Assembly (NCBI GenBank): GCA_964434425.1
Contig: CAYSVH010000012.1
Location: forward strand, 24,260-88,259
Source: CALMEC01 sp964434425
GTDB lineage: Bacteria > Actinomycetota > Thermoleophilia > Miltoncostaeales > Miltoncostaeaceae
Length of the DNA: 64,000 bases
Direction of reading: 5' to 3'
The first letter of the stretch is position 1; the number at the start of each line of letters is the position of its first letter. Shown here one piece after another: positions 33,953 through 42,991 of the stretch. The notes under the pieces are model-generated. The model searched no databases and had not been told where the DNA came from. It saw only the letters and a list, made by a program, of their open reading frames with translations. Both the position numbers and the translations under genes were made by a program.

Positions 33953-35140
33953 ATGACCGACCGCACGGAGCCCGCCATCCCCGTGGCCAGAGCGACACCG
34001 ACGGTGTCGCTCTCCGACATCCTCGTCGACGACGAACTGCTCGCCGCCGTCCACGACACCGTCGCCTCGGGATGGTGGAGCATGGGGCCGCGGGTCGCCG
34101 CGTTCGAGGAGGCGTTCGCCGCGCAGTGCGGCGTTCCGCACGCGTTCGTCGTCGCGAACGGCACCGCGGCCATCCACCTCTCGCTGCTCGCGACCGGCAT
34201 CGGACCGGGCGACGAGGTGATCCTCCCCTCCCTCACGTTCGTGGCGGCGGCCAACATGGTCCGGGCGGTGGGCGCGACACCCGTCTTCTGCGACATCGCC
34301 GGTCCCCATGACCTGAACCTCGACCCGGACGACCTCGCCGATGCCGTGACCGAGGCGACACGCGCGCTGATGCCCGTGCACTACGGCGGCTTTCCCTGTG
34401 ACATGGACGCCCTGCACTCCGTCGCGGACCGCCACGGACTGGTCGTCATCGAGGACGCCGCGCACGCCCCCGGGGCAGCCGCGGGCGGCCGCGGTCTCGG
34501 CAGCTTCGGCGACACCGGCTGCTTCAGCTTCTTCTCGAACAAGAACCTCCCGGTCGGCGAGGGCGGCATGGTCGTCACCGGCGACGATGCCGTGGCCGAG
34601 CGCCTGAAGCTCCTGCGGTCGCACGGGATGACCACCCTCACGTGGGATCGCCACCGCGGTCACGCGTCCGGCTACGACGTCCTGGCCCACGGTTTCAACT
34701 ACCGGCTGGACGAGGTCCACGCGGCCATCGGCCTGGTCCAGCTGTCGCGGCTCGACGCCAACAACGCCGCCCGCGGCCGCCACGCCGAGCGCTACCGTGA
34801 GGGCCTCGCGGGTATCGACGGGCTCGTCGTGCCGTTCGACGCCCCGGCGGCGGACACGACGCCGGCCTTCCACCTGCAGGAGGTCCTGCTACCGGAGGGG
34901 GTCGACCGCGACCGTGTGCGGGGATGGCTCGCAGCCGCCGGCATCCAGACGAGCGTCCACTATCCGCCGATCCATACGTTCACCGCGTTCACGTCCGACG
35001 CCGGGCGACGGCCGCTGCCGCGCACCGACGCGGTCGCGCCCCGGCTTCTGACCCTCCCCCTCTATCCCCACCTCACCGACGCGCAGATCGACTCCGTCGT
35101 CGACGCGCTGGCGGAGGCCGTCGCCGTGGAGCGCCGTTGA
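33953..35140 (+). CDS. DegT/DnrJ/EryC1/StrS-family sugar aminotransferase
   Basis: PLP enzyme that aminates a keto-sugar nucleotide. 395 residues with NGTAAIHLSLLATGIGPGDE (cofactor-phosphate loop), LPSLTFVAAANMV, VIEDAAHAPGA (D168) and the Schiff-base lysine K197 in FSFFSNKNLPVGEGG. The later HGFNYRLDEVHAAIGLVQ block supplies the substrate pocket. The 4-keto substrate could come from the LegB-type dehydratase at 41029, but this coupling is inferred. It is followed without a gap by the GT2 gene (TTGA overlap). Confidence 0.92.
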   Translation: MTDRTEPAIPVARATPTVSLSDILVDDELLAAVHDTVASGWWSMGPRVAAFEEAFAAQCGVPHAFVVANGTAAIHLSLLATGIGPGDEVILPSLTFVAAANMVRAVGATPVFCDIAGPHDLNLDPDDLADAVTEATRALMPVHYGGFPCDMDALHSVADRHGLVVIEDAAHAPGAAAGGRGLGSFGDTGCFSFFSNKNLPVGEGGMVVTGDDAVAERLKLLRSHGMTTLTWDRHRGHASGYDVLAHGFNYRLDEVHAAIGLVQLSRLDANNAARGRHAERYREGLAGIDGLVVPFDAPAADTTPAFHLQEVLLPEGVDRDRVRGWLAAAGIQTSVHYPPIHTFTAFTSDAGRRPLPRTDAVAPRLLTLPLYPHLTDAQIDSVVDALAEAVAVERR

Positions 35141-36195
35141 GCGCCGGGTCGCCGGTGCGGCGAGTGGCGATCATCGCCCCGATGCGCAACGAGGCGCGCC
35201 ACGTCGCCCGATTCGTGGAGGACGTCGCCGCGCAGGACTTCGAGGGTCACCTGGAGCTCCTGGTGGCCGACGGCGCATCGACCGACGGCTGCGTCGGGAT
35301 CCTGCGCGCCGAGGCCGAACGCCTCGGCGTGCCGCTGACCGTGGTTCCCAACCCGCGCCGCATCGCCCCCACGGGACTGAACGCGTGTCTTCGCCGGGCT
35401 GACGCCGATCTGCTCGTCCGGATGGACTGCCACTCACGGTATCCCGCCGACTACGTCCGCCGGTGTGCGGCCGCATCGGAGGAGACCGGCGCGTGGAACG
35501 TCGGCGGAGTCGTCATCCCGGACGGCGACCGGCCCATGGAGCGGGCGGTGGCGAGCGCCATGGACAGTCCGTTCGGGGGGATCGGGTGGACCCGGCATGC
35601 CGAGGGCGGGGAGCGCACGGAGGTCGACACCGTCACGTTCGGCGCGTTCCGTCCCGAGGCGTTCGAGAACGCCGGCCTGTTCGACGAGGCGTTCGTCCGC
35701 AACCAGGACGACGAGTTCAATCTCCGTCTGCGCCGTGCCGGAGGCAGGATCGTGCTCGACCCGGCGATCAGGGTGCGGTACACGCCCCGTGGCTCGTGGC
35801 GCGGCGTCTTCCGCCAGTACTACGAGTACGGCCTCTGGAAGATCCCCGTCATGCGCAAGCACAATGCGGTGCTCGGCCTGCGCAGCCTCGCTCCGATCGG
35901 TCTCGTCGCATCACTGGTGGTCCTGGCGGTGCTGTCGATCCCGTTCGCCTGGGCGCGCTGGGCACTGGTCGCCGAGGCCCTCGTCTACAGCGGCGGCGCC
36001 ACCGTGTTCGCCGTGCGCTCCTCGCGCCGCCGGAAGGAGCCGTTGCGACGCGTCCCGCGGGTCGCCTCCGTCTTCCCGGCCTTCCACTTCGGCTACGGGA
36101 TCGGGATGGCCCTGGGCCTGATCCGTGCCGCGTTCAGCCGCGGCGCCACGGACGCGGCAGCCCCCCGCCCCAGTGATGGGCCAGCCAACTCGTGA
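35137..36195 (+). CDS. Glycosyltransferase family 2 with C-terminal membrane helices (ExoA-like)
   Basis: 352 residues. GT-A fold: IIAPMRNEARHVARFVEDV, LLVADGASTDG, the DxD-like RMDCHSRYP and NQDDEFNLRLRRAGG (acceptor-side ED/QDD motif). Three membrane helices follow after residue 245. This is the arrangement of succinoglycan ExoA-like and related enzymes that extend lipid-linked units. TTG 35137, with GGAG five bases upstream and a TTGA overlap with the aminotransferase stop, is chosen; GTG 35155 is an alternative. Its last 62 bases overlap antisense with the convergent deacetylase gene. Confidence 0.88.
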   Translation: MSAGSPVRRVAIIAPMRNEARHVARFVEDVAAQDFEGHLELLVADGASTDGCVGILRAEAERLGVPLTVVPNPRRIAPTGLNACLRRADADLLVRMDCHSRYPADYVRRCAAASEETGAWNVGGVVIPDGDRPMERAVASAMDSPFGGIGWTRHAEGGERTEVDTVTFGAFRPEAFENAGLFDEAFVRNQDDEFNLRLRRAGGRIVLDPAIRVRYTPRGSWRGVFRQYYEYGLWKIPVMRKHNAVLGLRSLAPIGLVASLVVLAVLSIPFAWARWALVAEALVYSGGATVFAVRSSRRRKEPLRRVPRVASVFPAFHFGYGIGMALGLIRAAFSRGATDAAAPRPSDGPANS

Positions 36196-37018
36196 CACCG
36201 GTGAGGTCGGCCTCCAGACGGGTGATCGACGCGTCGTCCGGCACTCCGAGGATCGGTAGCCGGTAGGGATCGGAGCGGGGCCCGACCCATCCGGTCGCCG
36301 TCGTGCGTCCGGAGCGGTAGCCGGCCCGTCGGACCATGTCGACCTCGCGCGGGGAGTGATCACCGTTGGGGTAGGCGAAATGCAGGCACGGGCGGTCCAG
36401 CCACTCCTCGATCTCGCCCCTGCATCCGGCGATCTCCGCCTCGGCCTCATCGCTGTCGCACATGGGAAGGATCGGGTGAAACCGAGTGTGCCCGCCGAAC
36501 GACGTCCCGTCGGCCATCTCGCGGACCTCGTCCAACGTGAGCGCCTGACGACTCTCGGGATCATGGGAGGCGGCCTGGTCGAAACCGGTGTCGGCGAGCA
36601 GCCGCAGACGCTCGCCGTTCGGAACCTTCTTCAGCGGCTCGGGATCCGGCGTGTCGAGGAACCAGTAGTGACGATCGGTGCCGACGATCTGACTGCACAG
36701 GTAGATGGTCGGAACCACGTCGTGTCGGCGGAACACATCCAGCAGATCCCGATTGCCCCGGTGCCCGTCATCGATGGTGATCGCGACCGCCCGCTCGGGG
36801 AGGCGATCGAACGTGCGTGCGCGCAGGTGCTCCACCACCTCGTCGAGCGACACGAGGGCGTGGTGGCGACGCAGATGGGTGAGGTGCGCGTCGACCACCT
36901 CGGGCGACGGGTCGTGGTAGAGCAGGATCGCGGCACGTCGCCGGCCGACGGTCGCCCGTGTCAGCCGCGGCAGACCCACGGTGCAGACGATACGCGACAG
37001 GACCTCAGCGGGATTCAT
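36134..37018 (-). CDS. Polysaccharide deacetylase (NodB domain, CE4)
   Basis: 294 residues from ATG 37018. CE4 motif 1 is AITIDDGHRGN (D83, D84), motif 2 is GGHTRFHP with H176 and H180, and motif 3-like FAYPNGDHS follows. These hold the metal and catalytic base that remove N- or O-acetyl groups from glycans. There is no signal peptide, but a hydrophobic IVCTVGLPRL start may associate with the membrane. The start overlaps the flippase gene's stop by 14 bases, so it is probably cotranscribed with it. The last 62 bases are antisense to the GT2 gene. Confidence 0.88.
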   Translation of the reverse strand: MNPAEVLSRIVCTVGLPRLTRATVGRRRAAILLYHDPSPEVVDAHLTHLRRHHALVSLDEVVEHLRARTFDRLPERAVAITIDDGHRGNRDLLDVFRRHDVVPTIYLCSQIVGTDRHYWFLDTPDPEPLKKVPNGERLRLLADTGFDQAASHDPESRQALTLDEVREMADGTSFGGHTRFHPILPMCDSDEAEAEIAGCRGEIEEWLDRPCLHFAYPNGDHSPREVDMVRRAGYRSGRTTATGWVGPRSDPYRLPILGVPDDASITRLEADLTGVTSWLAHHWGGGLPRPWRRG

Positions 37019-38399
37019 CGCCGTCCTTCGACGCCCCGTCCACCCTCGCACGCCGGTAGCTGATGAGGTCCCGGATCCGATCCGCGAAGTCGATGATGTC
37101 CCGCGGGCGTGGGATGAGCTTGGTCATCGGCGTCTTGAGCGTCCGGCTGAAGATGACCGCCGCGGCGATGCCGCCGGTCGTGTACGCGATCGTCGAGGCG
37201 ATGGCCGCACCCAGGCCGCCGTACATCGGGATCAGCACGACGTCGAGCACGAGCGCGACGACGAACCCGATCGCGATCGCGACGCTCGACCGGATCGGGA
37301 AGCCCTGCGCGGTCAGCGCACCTGCGAGCTGCTTCATCGCGATCACACCGAACGCCCCGAGTGCGAGCACCCGGAGGTCGTCGATCGCACCGGCGAAGTC
37401 GTCTCCGAATATGACGATGGTCAGGAACGGTGCCGCGATGATCATGACGACCACGAGGCCCGCCGTGGCGGCAACCGCTATTCGGAACACCGCGGCCGCC
37501 AGACGTCCGGCCTCCCTGCGCTCGGACCGCACCAGATCGGGGCGCTGGACCGCGGCCAGGGCCGTGGGAAGGAAGAAGCACGCCTCCGCCCACACGACGG
37601 CGATGCTGTAGAGACCGAGCTCGTGGGTACCGGCCATCGCGCCGAGGATCCAGGCGTCCATCCGGTAGTTGCCCTCCATCATGATCTGCCCGGGGTGGCT
37701 CTTCGCCCCGAACGCGATGCTCTCCCGCGCGAGTTTCGCGTTCGGGCGCCCGAAGCCCGACAGCCTGCGCAGGATGTAGAGGCCGAGCAACAGCGTTGCG
37801 AGTGCCTGGCCGGAGATCCACACGATGAGGGCGGTCGCGACGGTGAGTGCGCCGAAGGCGGCGAACGTCCCGTTGGCGACGACGTTGACGACCGCGGGGA
37901 GGAGCAGCGCCACGTTCGCGGCCCCGAAGTGATAGACGCCCTGCACGAAGAAGCGCAGGTACACCTGCAATATCAGCATCGGGATGGAGCCCGCCGCGAG
38001 CGCGAGCAGAAGCGTCGGGCTACCCGCCCCCGCGGAGGGAACGAGGTAGATGAGCAGCGAGAACGCCCCGATGGCGATGAAGCCGAACACCAGCGACAGG
38101 ACGACCGCGTTGCCCGTGAGGGCGCGTCGTTTGCCGGGCGAACGTCCGGCGATGTTGCCGATCGCGTCCTCGACCCCGATCGTGGCGAGGTTCGACGCCA
38201 GATAGGCGACCGCGGTGAGGAACGCGACGTCCCCCCTCCCCGTCGCACCCAGCGCGCGCGCGACGATCAGCGCGTTACCGAGCGAGAGCGTCGCGGTCAG
38301 GACCTCGGATCCGTAGGTGGCCGCCGCGGCACTGAGCATCGATGCCGGGCGACGTTCGGTCGCCGCACTCGTGCTCTGCTCAGTGGTATCGGGTGTCAC
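37005..38399 (-). CDS. Polysaccharide flippase (Wzx/MATE-MOP superfamily)
   Basis: 464 residues with about 12-14 membrane helices and the polysaccharide-synthesis-protein layout: SLGNALIVARALGATGRGD near the N-terminus, the middle GAKSHPGQIMMEGNYRMDAW segment, and GGLGAAIASTIAYTTGG near the end. It flips the undecaprenyl-linked repeat unit to the outer face, feeding the Wzy-like polymerase at 23179. GTG 38399 is chosen because GGAGG lies just upstream; an in-frame ATG at 38489 adds only a polar tail. First gene of a two-gene unit with the deacetylase. Confidence 0.88.
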   Translation of the reverse strand: MTPDTTEQSTSAATERRPASMLSAAAATYGSEVLTATLSLGNALIVARALGATGRGDVAFLTAVAYLASNLATIGVEDAIGNIAGRSPGKRRALTGNAVVLSLVFGFIAIGAFSLLIYLVPSAGAGSPTLLLALAAGSIPMLILQVYLRFFVQGVYHFGAANVALLLPAVVNVVANGTFAAFGALTVATALIVWISGQALATLLLGLYILRRLSGFGRPNAKLARESIAFGAKSHPGQIMMEGNYRMDAWILGAMAGTHELGLYSIAVVWAEACFFLPTALAAVQRPDLVRSERREAGRLAAAVFRIAVAATAGLVVVMIIAAPFLTIVIFGDDFAGAIDDLRVLALGAFGVIAMKQLAGALTAQGFPIRSSVAIAIGFVVALVLDVVLIPMYGGLGAAIASTIAYTTGGIAAAVIFSRTLKTPMTKLIPRPRDIIDFADRIRDLISYRRARVDGASKDGDESR

Positions 38400-38543
38400 G
38401 TGCCTCCATGCACGGGCGCGGGGATATGAGCCCGTCCGCTCCTTCGACGGGGCCCGGACCGATGTCCACGGGTGGCCCGGGTCACCCACATGATCATGGG
38501 TTCATCCTACACTGGCCGGGGTGTCATCCTCGGTCGTCCCGCG

Positions 38544-39677
38544 TCAGCGGCGTGGGACCGCCTCGATGGCGCCGAGGTCCACGCGCTTCCCGCGAACGGC
38601 GTTGCGGATGTCGTAGCCGGGCGAGAGGGGAACGAACGCGGTGCCGATCGCCGGACTGCCCGGCCGGAGTCCGTAGCGTCGCCGGGCCATGTCCACGAAG
38701 CGGGGGCTCGTGGTGATGGTCCCGCTGGCGGTGATGCCCCGGATGTCGATGCCACCCCCGCGGTTCCCGGAGACGAGGTTCCGGACCAGCCGGTTGCCGT
38801 GGCCGGTCTGGCTGCTCCAGTAGGACCGGATGCCCTCCTCACGGTTGCCGACCACCACGTTGTTCGCCACGGTGGCGTTGTCGGTGGCGGCACCCCCCTC
38901 ACCTCCGACGACGATCCCCGCCTTGCCGTTGCCGACGATCGTGTTGTTCGCGATGGCGACGCCGTCGCAGTCGGGGTACGCCTGGATGCCGAACGCCGCG
39001 TTGAGCTCGACGATGTTGTTGACGATCGCCACATCGCGGGCGTGGGCGCAGTAGATGCCGTGATGGAGACGCGTATTGCTTCCGTTGCCGTGGATGCGGT
39101 TGCCGCGGATGCGGACGTCGTGGGCGGCGTCACGGGGGTCGCCCAGGAAGATCGCCGACATCCGCGACTGGCTGAGGTCGTTGCCGGTGATCTCGACGTG
39201 GTCGCCACCCGAGACGTAGACCAGCGGGTCACTGGAACGCGACGTCGACCCGGCCGTCATGGTGATGCCCGCGATCTGAACCCAGTTCGACCGGATCGTG
39301 AACGATCCCCGCACCGTCGCGCGTTCCCTGGGAGCGCTGCGGATGGTGATGGGAGCCCGGTGCGCGCCGCTGCGGTTGACCGAGACGCGCTCGTCGTACA
39401 CGCCCCGGCGGAGAAGGATCGTCTGCCCGGGCCGGGCATCCTGAACCGCACGCTGGATGGTCCGCCAGGGTCGCGCACGCGAACCGTCCGATCGGTCGTT
39501 GCCGTTGGGGGCGACGTACTTCGCACCGGGGGGCGCCGCGGCGGTGGCGCGGAGGGTCCCGTAGCTGGGCGCGGCGACCGCGACGGACGACGCACCGAGG
39601 GCGGCCGACAGGGCCACCAGGGACACGAGGCGACGGGGACGCAGACGTCCCCCTGAGATCGGGCGGAGAGTGTTCAT
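38544..39677 (-). CDS. Secreted right-handed beta-helix protein
   Basis: 377 residues with a signal peptide (RLVSLVALSAALGASSVAVAA). The parallel beta-helix shows the same opening as the 20944 lipoprotein (KYVAPNGNDRSDGSRARPW) and repeating ladders (VAIANNTIVGNGKAGIVVGG; NRLVRNLVSGNRGGGIDIRG), ending VDLGAIEAVPRR. It lacks a lipobox, so it is probably released or retained in the wall. Likely a polysaccharide-binding or lyase/epimerase-like protein acting on the exported glycan. Duplicate origin with 20944 is evident from the shared blocks. Confidence 0.82.
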   Translation of the reverse strand: MNTLRPISGGRLRPRRLVSLVALSAALGASSVAVAAPSYGTLRATAAAPPGAKYVAPNGNDRSDGSRARPWRTIQRAVQDARPGQTILLRRGVYDERVSVNRSGAHRAPITIRSAPRERATVRGSFTIRSNWVQIAGITMTAGSTSRSSDPLVYVSGGDHVEITGNDLSQSRMSAIFLGDPRDAAHDVRIRGNRIHGNGSNTRLHHGIYCAHARDVAIVNNIVELNAAFGIQAYPDCDGVAIANNTIVGNGKAGIVVGGEGGAATDNATVANNVVVGNREEGIRSYWSSQTGHGNRLVRNLVSGNRGGGIDIRGITASGTITTSPRFVDMARRRYGLRPGSPAIGTAFVPLSPGYDIRNAVRGKRVDLGAIEAVPRR

Positions 39678-39732
39678 CAGCGATGGAGCATCGGGTCCGG
39701 AATGCGGCCGCGCAATCCGGACGGTTCCATCC

Positions 39733-40935
39733 TTACCGCCGATCTGCGCGCGCGGTGGTGGAAATGTACCGGGCGACATCGGCGGCCTGGCGTTCGAGCG
39801 TCCGGCCGCGCACGAGTTCGAGCCCGCGTTCCCCCCGGACCCGCCGCCCCTCCGGGTCGGATGCCAGCCGGCGGATCGCCGCCACGAGGGCGTCACGGTC
39901 GTCGGGCGGTATCACCAGGCCCGCCGCACCGTTCTGCAGCGCGGCGCGCACGCCGCCGACATCCGTCGCGACGACGGGCAGCCCGGCCGCGAGGGCCTCC
40001 ATGAGGACGGCGGGCACACCCTCGGTCAGGGCGACGTGGACGAACGCGTGGGCGTCGCGGTAACGGGCGACCAGTTCCTCACCGAAGGGCACGAAACCCG
40101 GCAGGCGGATCAGGTGTCCCACACCGAGATCCCGTGCGAGCGCCTCGACCTCCGCGATCATGGGACCCGCCCCCACCCATGTGACCGCGAAGCGATCCGG
40201 TTCGTCGCGATGGAGATCGGCGAGCGCCCGCACGAGCAGCAGCGGGTTCTTCTCGCGATCGACCCGGCCGACGGTGAGCAGCCGGATCTGCCCGTCCGCC
40301 CAGTCGTGCGCCCGGGGGGCGTCGACGATGTCGTCGTCGCGCATCAGGGAAACGGTCATGTCGTGGACGCGCGGGTCGGGTGCGCCGTACTGGGCGGCGA
40401 TCTCCGCGCCGACCGCCGTCGTGGGCGTCCAACGGGCCAGCAGCCGGAACGCGCGGTCGATGGCGCGGGCGGCCAGCTGCGCCGGTGATCGTCCCGAGCC
40501 GCCCCGCGAGCGGAAGTACGCCGCGGTGTCCTGGCGGACGCCCAGCACAACGTGTTTGCGACGCGCCTTGGCCAGGAGCGCGAGCGCGAGCCCGAACGGG
40601 TGCGGGCCGAACACCCACACGGCGTCGACCCTGTCGAGCCCGCGCCAGAACCCACGGAGGGTGCCGCCCGCGGAGGCGGCGAGACGCCCGATCTGATGGA
40701 GGTCCCCGAAGTCCGGGAGCTCGACGATCTCGACATCCGGGGGAAGGCGGAAGCGCTCGTCGCCCGCTGCGCCGGAGACGCGTGCGAAGACGACGCGGCG
40801 CGCGAAATGGGAGCCGACCTCGCCCGCGAAGGTGAGGAACGGGAAGTCGGCGGGATCGGTCGCGACCCCGGATTCCGGGCCGCCGATGCGGGCGTACGGC
40901 CCGTCCACATAGATTCCGAGGCGCATTCCCGGCAT
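39733..40935 (-). CDS. Glycosyltransferase family 4
   Basis: About 400 residues (ATG 40935; 40926 and 40989 also possible). GT-B fold with GIYVDGPYARIGG at the N-terminus, the donor-site RLLTVGRVDREKNPLLLVRA, VTWVGAGPM, LPGFVPFGEELVARY and the E-x7-E motif HVALTEGVPAVLMEALAAG. Cytosolic; it adds one sugar of the repeat unit. It is divergent from the LegB-type gene across a 93-base AT-richer segment that must hold both promoters. Confidence 0.88.
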   Translation of the reverse strand: MPGMRLGIYVDGPYARIGGPESGVATDPADFPFLTFAGEVGSHFARRVVFARVSGAAGDERFRLPPDVEIVELPDFGDLHQIGRLAASAGGTLRGFWRGLDRVDAVWVFGPHPFGLALALLAKARRKHVVLGVRQDTAAYFRSRGGSGRSPAQLAARAIDRAFRLLARWTPTTAVGAEIAAQYGAPDPRVHDMTVSLMRDDDIVDAPRAHDWADGQIRLLTVGRVDREKNPLLLVRALADLHRDEPDRFAVTWVGAGPMIAEVEALARDLGVGHLIRLPGFVPFGEELVARYRDAHAFVHVALTEGVPAVLMEALAAGLPVVATDVGGVRAALQNGAAGLVIPPDDRDALVAAIRRLASDPEGRRVRGERGLELVRGRTLERQAADVARYISTTARADRR

Positions 40936-41028
40936 TTGATCAGGTCGGCGCACCGATTGCGAGCGGGGGTCGGACGCCTGAGATGCCATTATTGCGTCCG
41001 TCAACGGATGGCTGATCAGAGGAGATTC

Positions 41029-42030
41029 ATGGGGACGAGCGAGTTCTGGACAGGTCGACGCGTGCTGGTGACCGGCGCGGCCGGCTTCATCGGCAGCCAC
41101 CTGGCGGAGACGCTGGTACGTGCGGGCGCGGACGTCCGGGCCTTCGTCCGGTACAACTCACGCAACGACCTCGGCTGGCTGGAGGACGCGGACCCCGACG
41201 TCGTGGGCGCGATGGATGTCTACCGCGGCGACCTCGTCAACCCGGAGGCCGTCCTGGGCGCCGTCGACGGCTGCGACACCGTCCTGCACCTCGGCGCGCT
41301 GATCCCGATCCCCTACTCGTACCAGCACCCGCGCGAGTTCGTCGACACGAACGTCACCGGTGGCCTCAACATGTTCGAGGCGTGTCGCCGCGTGGGGGTG
41401 CGCCGGCTGGTCCACACCTCGTCCAGCGAGACCTACGGGACGGCGCAGCGGGTGCCGATCGACGAGGACCACCCCATCAACGCCCAGTCGCCCTACGCGG
41501 CGACCAAGGTCGGCGCCGACCAGCTGGCGCTGTCGTACAGGGTCTCGTTCGACCTGCCCGTGGTGGTCGTCCGGCCCTTCAACACCTACGGTCCCCGCCA
41601 GACCGCCCGCGCGGTCATTCCGACCATCATCGGACAGGCGATGGCGCAGGACACCATCTCGCTGGGATCGACGGCCACCACCCGTGATTTCCTGTTCGTC
41701 GCCGACACCGTCGAGGGGATGATGCGCTGTGCCGAGGCCGACGGCGTGGAGGGCGAGGTCATCAACCTGGGCACCGGCACCGAGGTCACGATCGCCGAGG
41801 TGGTGCGGAGGGTGCTCGCGCTCCTCGGCAAGGAGCTGCCGGTGAGCGAGGACTCGGAACGGCTGCGGCCCGCCGACAGTGAGGTCGAGCGGCTCCTGGC
41901 CGACCCGTCCAAGGCCGAGCGCCTGCTCGGCTGGACGTCGACCGTCGACCTCGACGAGGGCTTGCGCCGTACGGCGGACTGGCTGGCCGAGTCCCTCGGC
42001 CACTACAAGACCGCCCTCTACAACGTCTAG
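41029..42030 (+). CDS. NAD-dependent nucleotide-sugar 4,6-dehydratase (LegB-type extended SDR)
   Basis: 333 residues. The N-terminus FWTGRRVLVTGAAGFIGSHL (G16-G19-G22 dinucleotide loop) followed by FVRYNSRNDLGWLE is characteristic of LegB-like 4,6-dehydratases. Catalytic Ser/Thr lie in HTSSSETYG, and Tyr-Lys are Y156 and K160 (SPYAATK). The product is a 4-keto-6-deoxy sugar, the usual substrate for a DegT aminotransferase such as 33953. A complete legionaminic-acid set is not present. GGAG lies upstream of the ATG. A hairpin of the repeat family follows three bases after the stop. Confidence 0.87.
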   Translation: MGTSEFWTGRRVLVTGAAGFIGSHLAETLVRAGADVRAFVRYNSRNDLGWLEDADPDVVGAMDVYRGDLVNPEAVLGAVDGCDTVLHLGALIPIPYSYQHPREFVDTNVTGGLNMFEACRRVGVRRLVHTSSSETYGTAQRVPIDEDHPINAQSPYAATKVGADQLALSYRVSFDLPVVVVRPFNTYGPRQTARAVIPTIIGQAMAQDTISLGSTATTRDFLFVADTVEGMMRCAEADGVEGEVINLGTGTEVTIAEVVRRVLALLGKELPVSEDSERLRPADSEVERLLADPSKAERLLGWTSTVDLDEGLRRTADWLAESLGHYKTALYNV

Positions 42031-42033
42031 ACC

Positions 42034-42068
42034 GGTGATTCCACGCGGGTCGTGGAATCACCCCTTTT
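42034..42068 (+). terminator. Terminator-like hairpin made of the repeat-family ends
   Basis: GGTGATTCCACG (42034-42045) pairs perfectly with CGTGGAATCACC (42051-42062) around CGGGT, followed by CCTTTT. The arms are the terminal inverted repeats of the element family with only five bases between. It lies between the convergent dehydratase and GNAT genes. Confidence 0.75.
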
Positions 42069-42074
42069 CGGTGT

Positions 42075-42767
42075 CTACCCCGCCGGCGGGCGTGGCGCGA
42101 CGGCGGCGTCCCAGATCTCCCGCTCCGCCTGCGTCGGCGGGCGGAACGTCACCCGACGACGACCGAACCGCTGCCGGGTGACCCGCGTGTGGTCCAGGAC
42201 GAACCCGGAGTTGGCACACCCGCGTAGCGACGGGATGTTGTCGCACGAGACGTAGGTGAGGCAGCGGTTCGATCCCTCGTCCCGAGCGATGTGCATGAGC
42301 TGGCTCATGCCCTCGGCCATCGCCCCGAGCTTCCGGTGGTTGACGAACGTGTACGCGCCCTCGACCAGGGTCTCGTTCCCGGTGAGATGCGGAAACTGCC
42401 TGTGGGTGACATGGTGCAGGGGCGCCTGCTCGCCGGGGCCGATGAGCCACTGCGCGTAGATCGCGTCACCGTCGTCGGTGGCCGCGACGTAGAGCCGCGC
42501 CACCCCGGCCCGGCACAGGCGCTGGCGCTGCTCGACCTCGAGGCGATCCGAGCCCTCGGTCCGTTCACGCTCCTCATCGAACCCACGGAAACCACGGGCC
42601 TCGACGACGACCATGTTCACCGGGATCTTCGGGGGCCGCGGGGACGGGAGATCGGTGAGGTCGCTCGCCAGCCCGAAGCCCGACGTCTCCGACCAGAGGC
42701 GGGACCGCACGGCACGGATCGCCTCACGGGTGCCGATGCTCCGCACCGTCCGAATGACCTCTCGCAT
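42075..42767 (-). CDS. GNAT-like acyltransferase of unknown substrate
   Basis: 230 residues with an AGAGGAGG ribosome site. The C-terminal two thirds read as a GNAT fold: ARLYVAATDDGDAIYAQWLI, GAYTFVNHRKLGAMAEGMSQ and a final NIPSLRGCANSGFVLDHTRV, the 'N..S...y.k.GF' acceptor strand common in these enzymes. The usual Q/RxxGxG/A acetyl-CoA loop is not clear, so a relation to FemAB-type or cyanophage-like GNATs is possible. Position at the end of the glycan locus suggests sugar acylation. Confidence 0.65.
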   Translation of the reverse strand: MREVIRTVRSIGTREAIRAVRSRLWSETSGFGLASDLTDLPSPRPPKIPVNMVVVEARGFRGFDEERERTEGSDRLEVEQRQRLCRAGVARLYVAATDDGDAIYAQWLIGPGEQAPLHHVTHRQFPHLTGNETLVEGAYTFVNHRKLGAMAEGMSQLMHIARDEGSNRCLTYVSCDNIPSLRGCANSGFVLDHTRVTRQRFGRRRVTFRPPTQAEREIWDAAVAPRPPAG

Positions 42768-42991
42768 GCGCCTCCTCTGAACGACCGCCGAGCGCGTGCA
42801 GTTTAGCGCGCCTACCATCGTCGGCGAACCCCGGGGTACAGGGTGGCCGGCCGAACGCTCCCGCGAACACGAGCAACGGCGAGAGCGAGGCGCGGCCGAG
42901 TCCGATCGCTGCGGCCCGTCGACACGAGCACACGGCGGACGGGGTCTCCCTCCGGCACGGAGACCACCCTTCGGAAAGCCGGTCGCGCAGC

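Noticed and set aside
42262..42285. tRNA T-loop-like GGTTCGATCCC
   Set aside because: Lies inside the GNAT coding sequence and no cloverleaf or acceptor stem can be formed around it.
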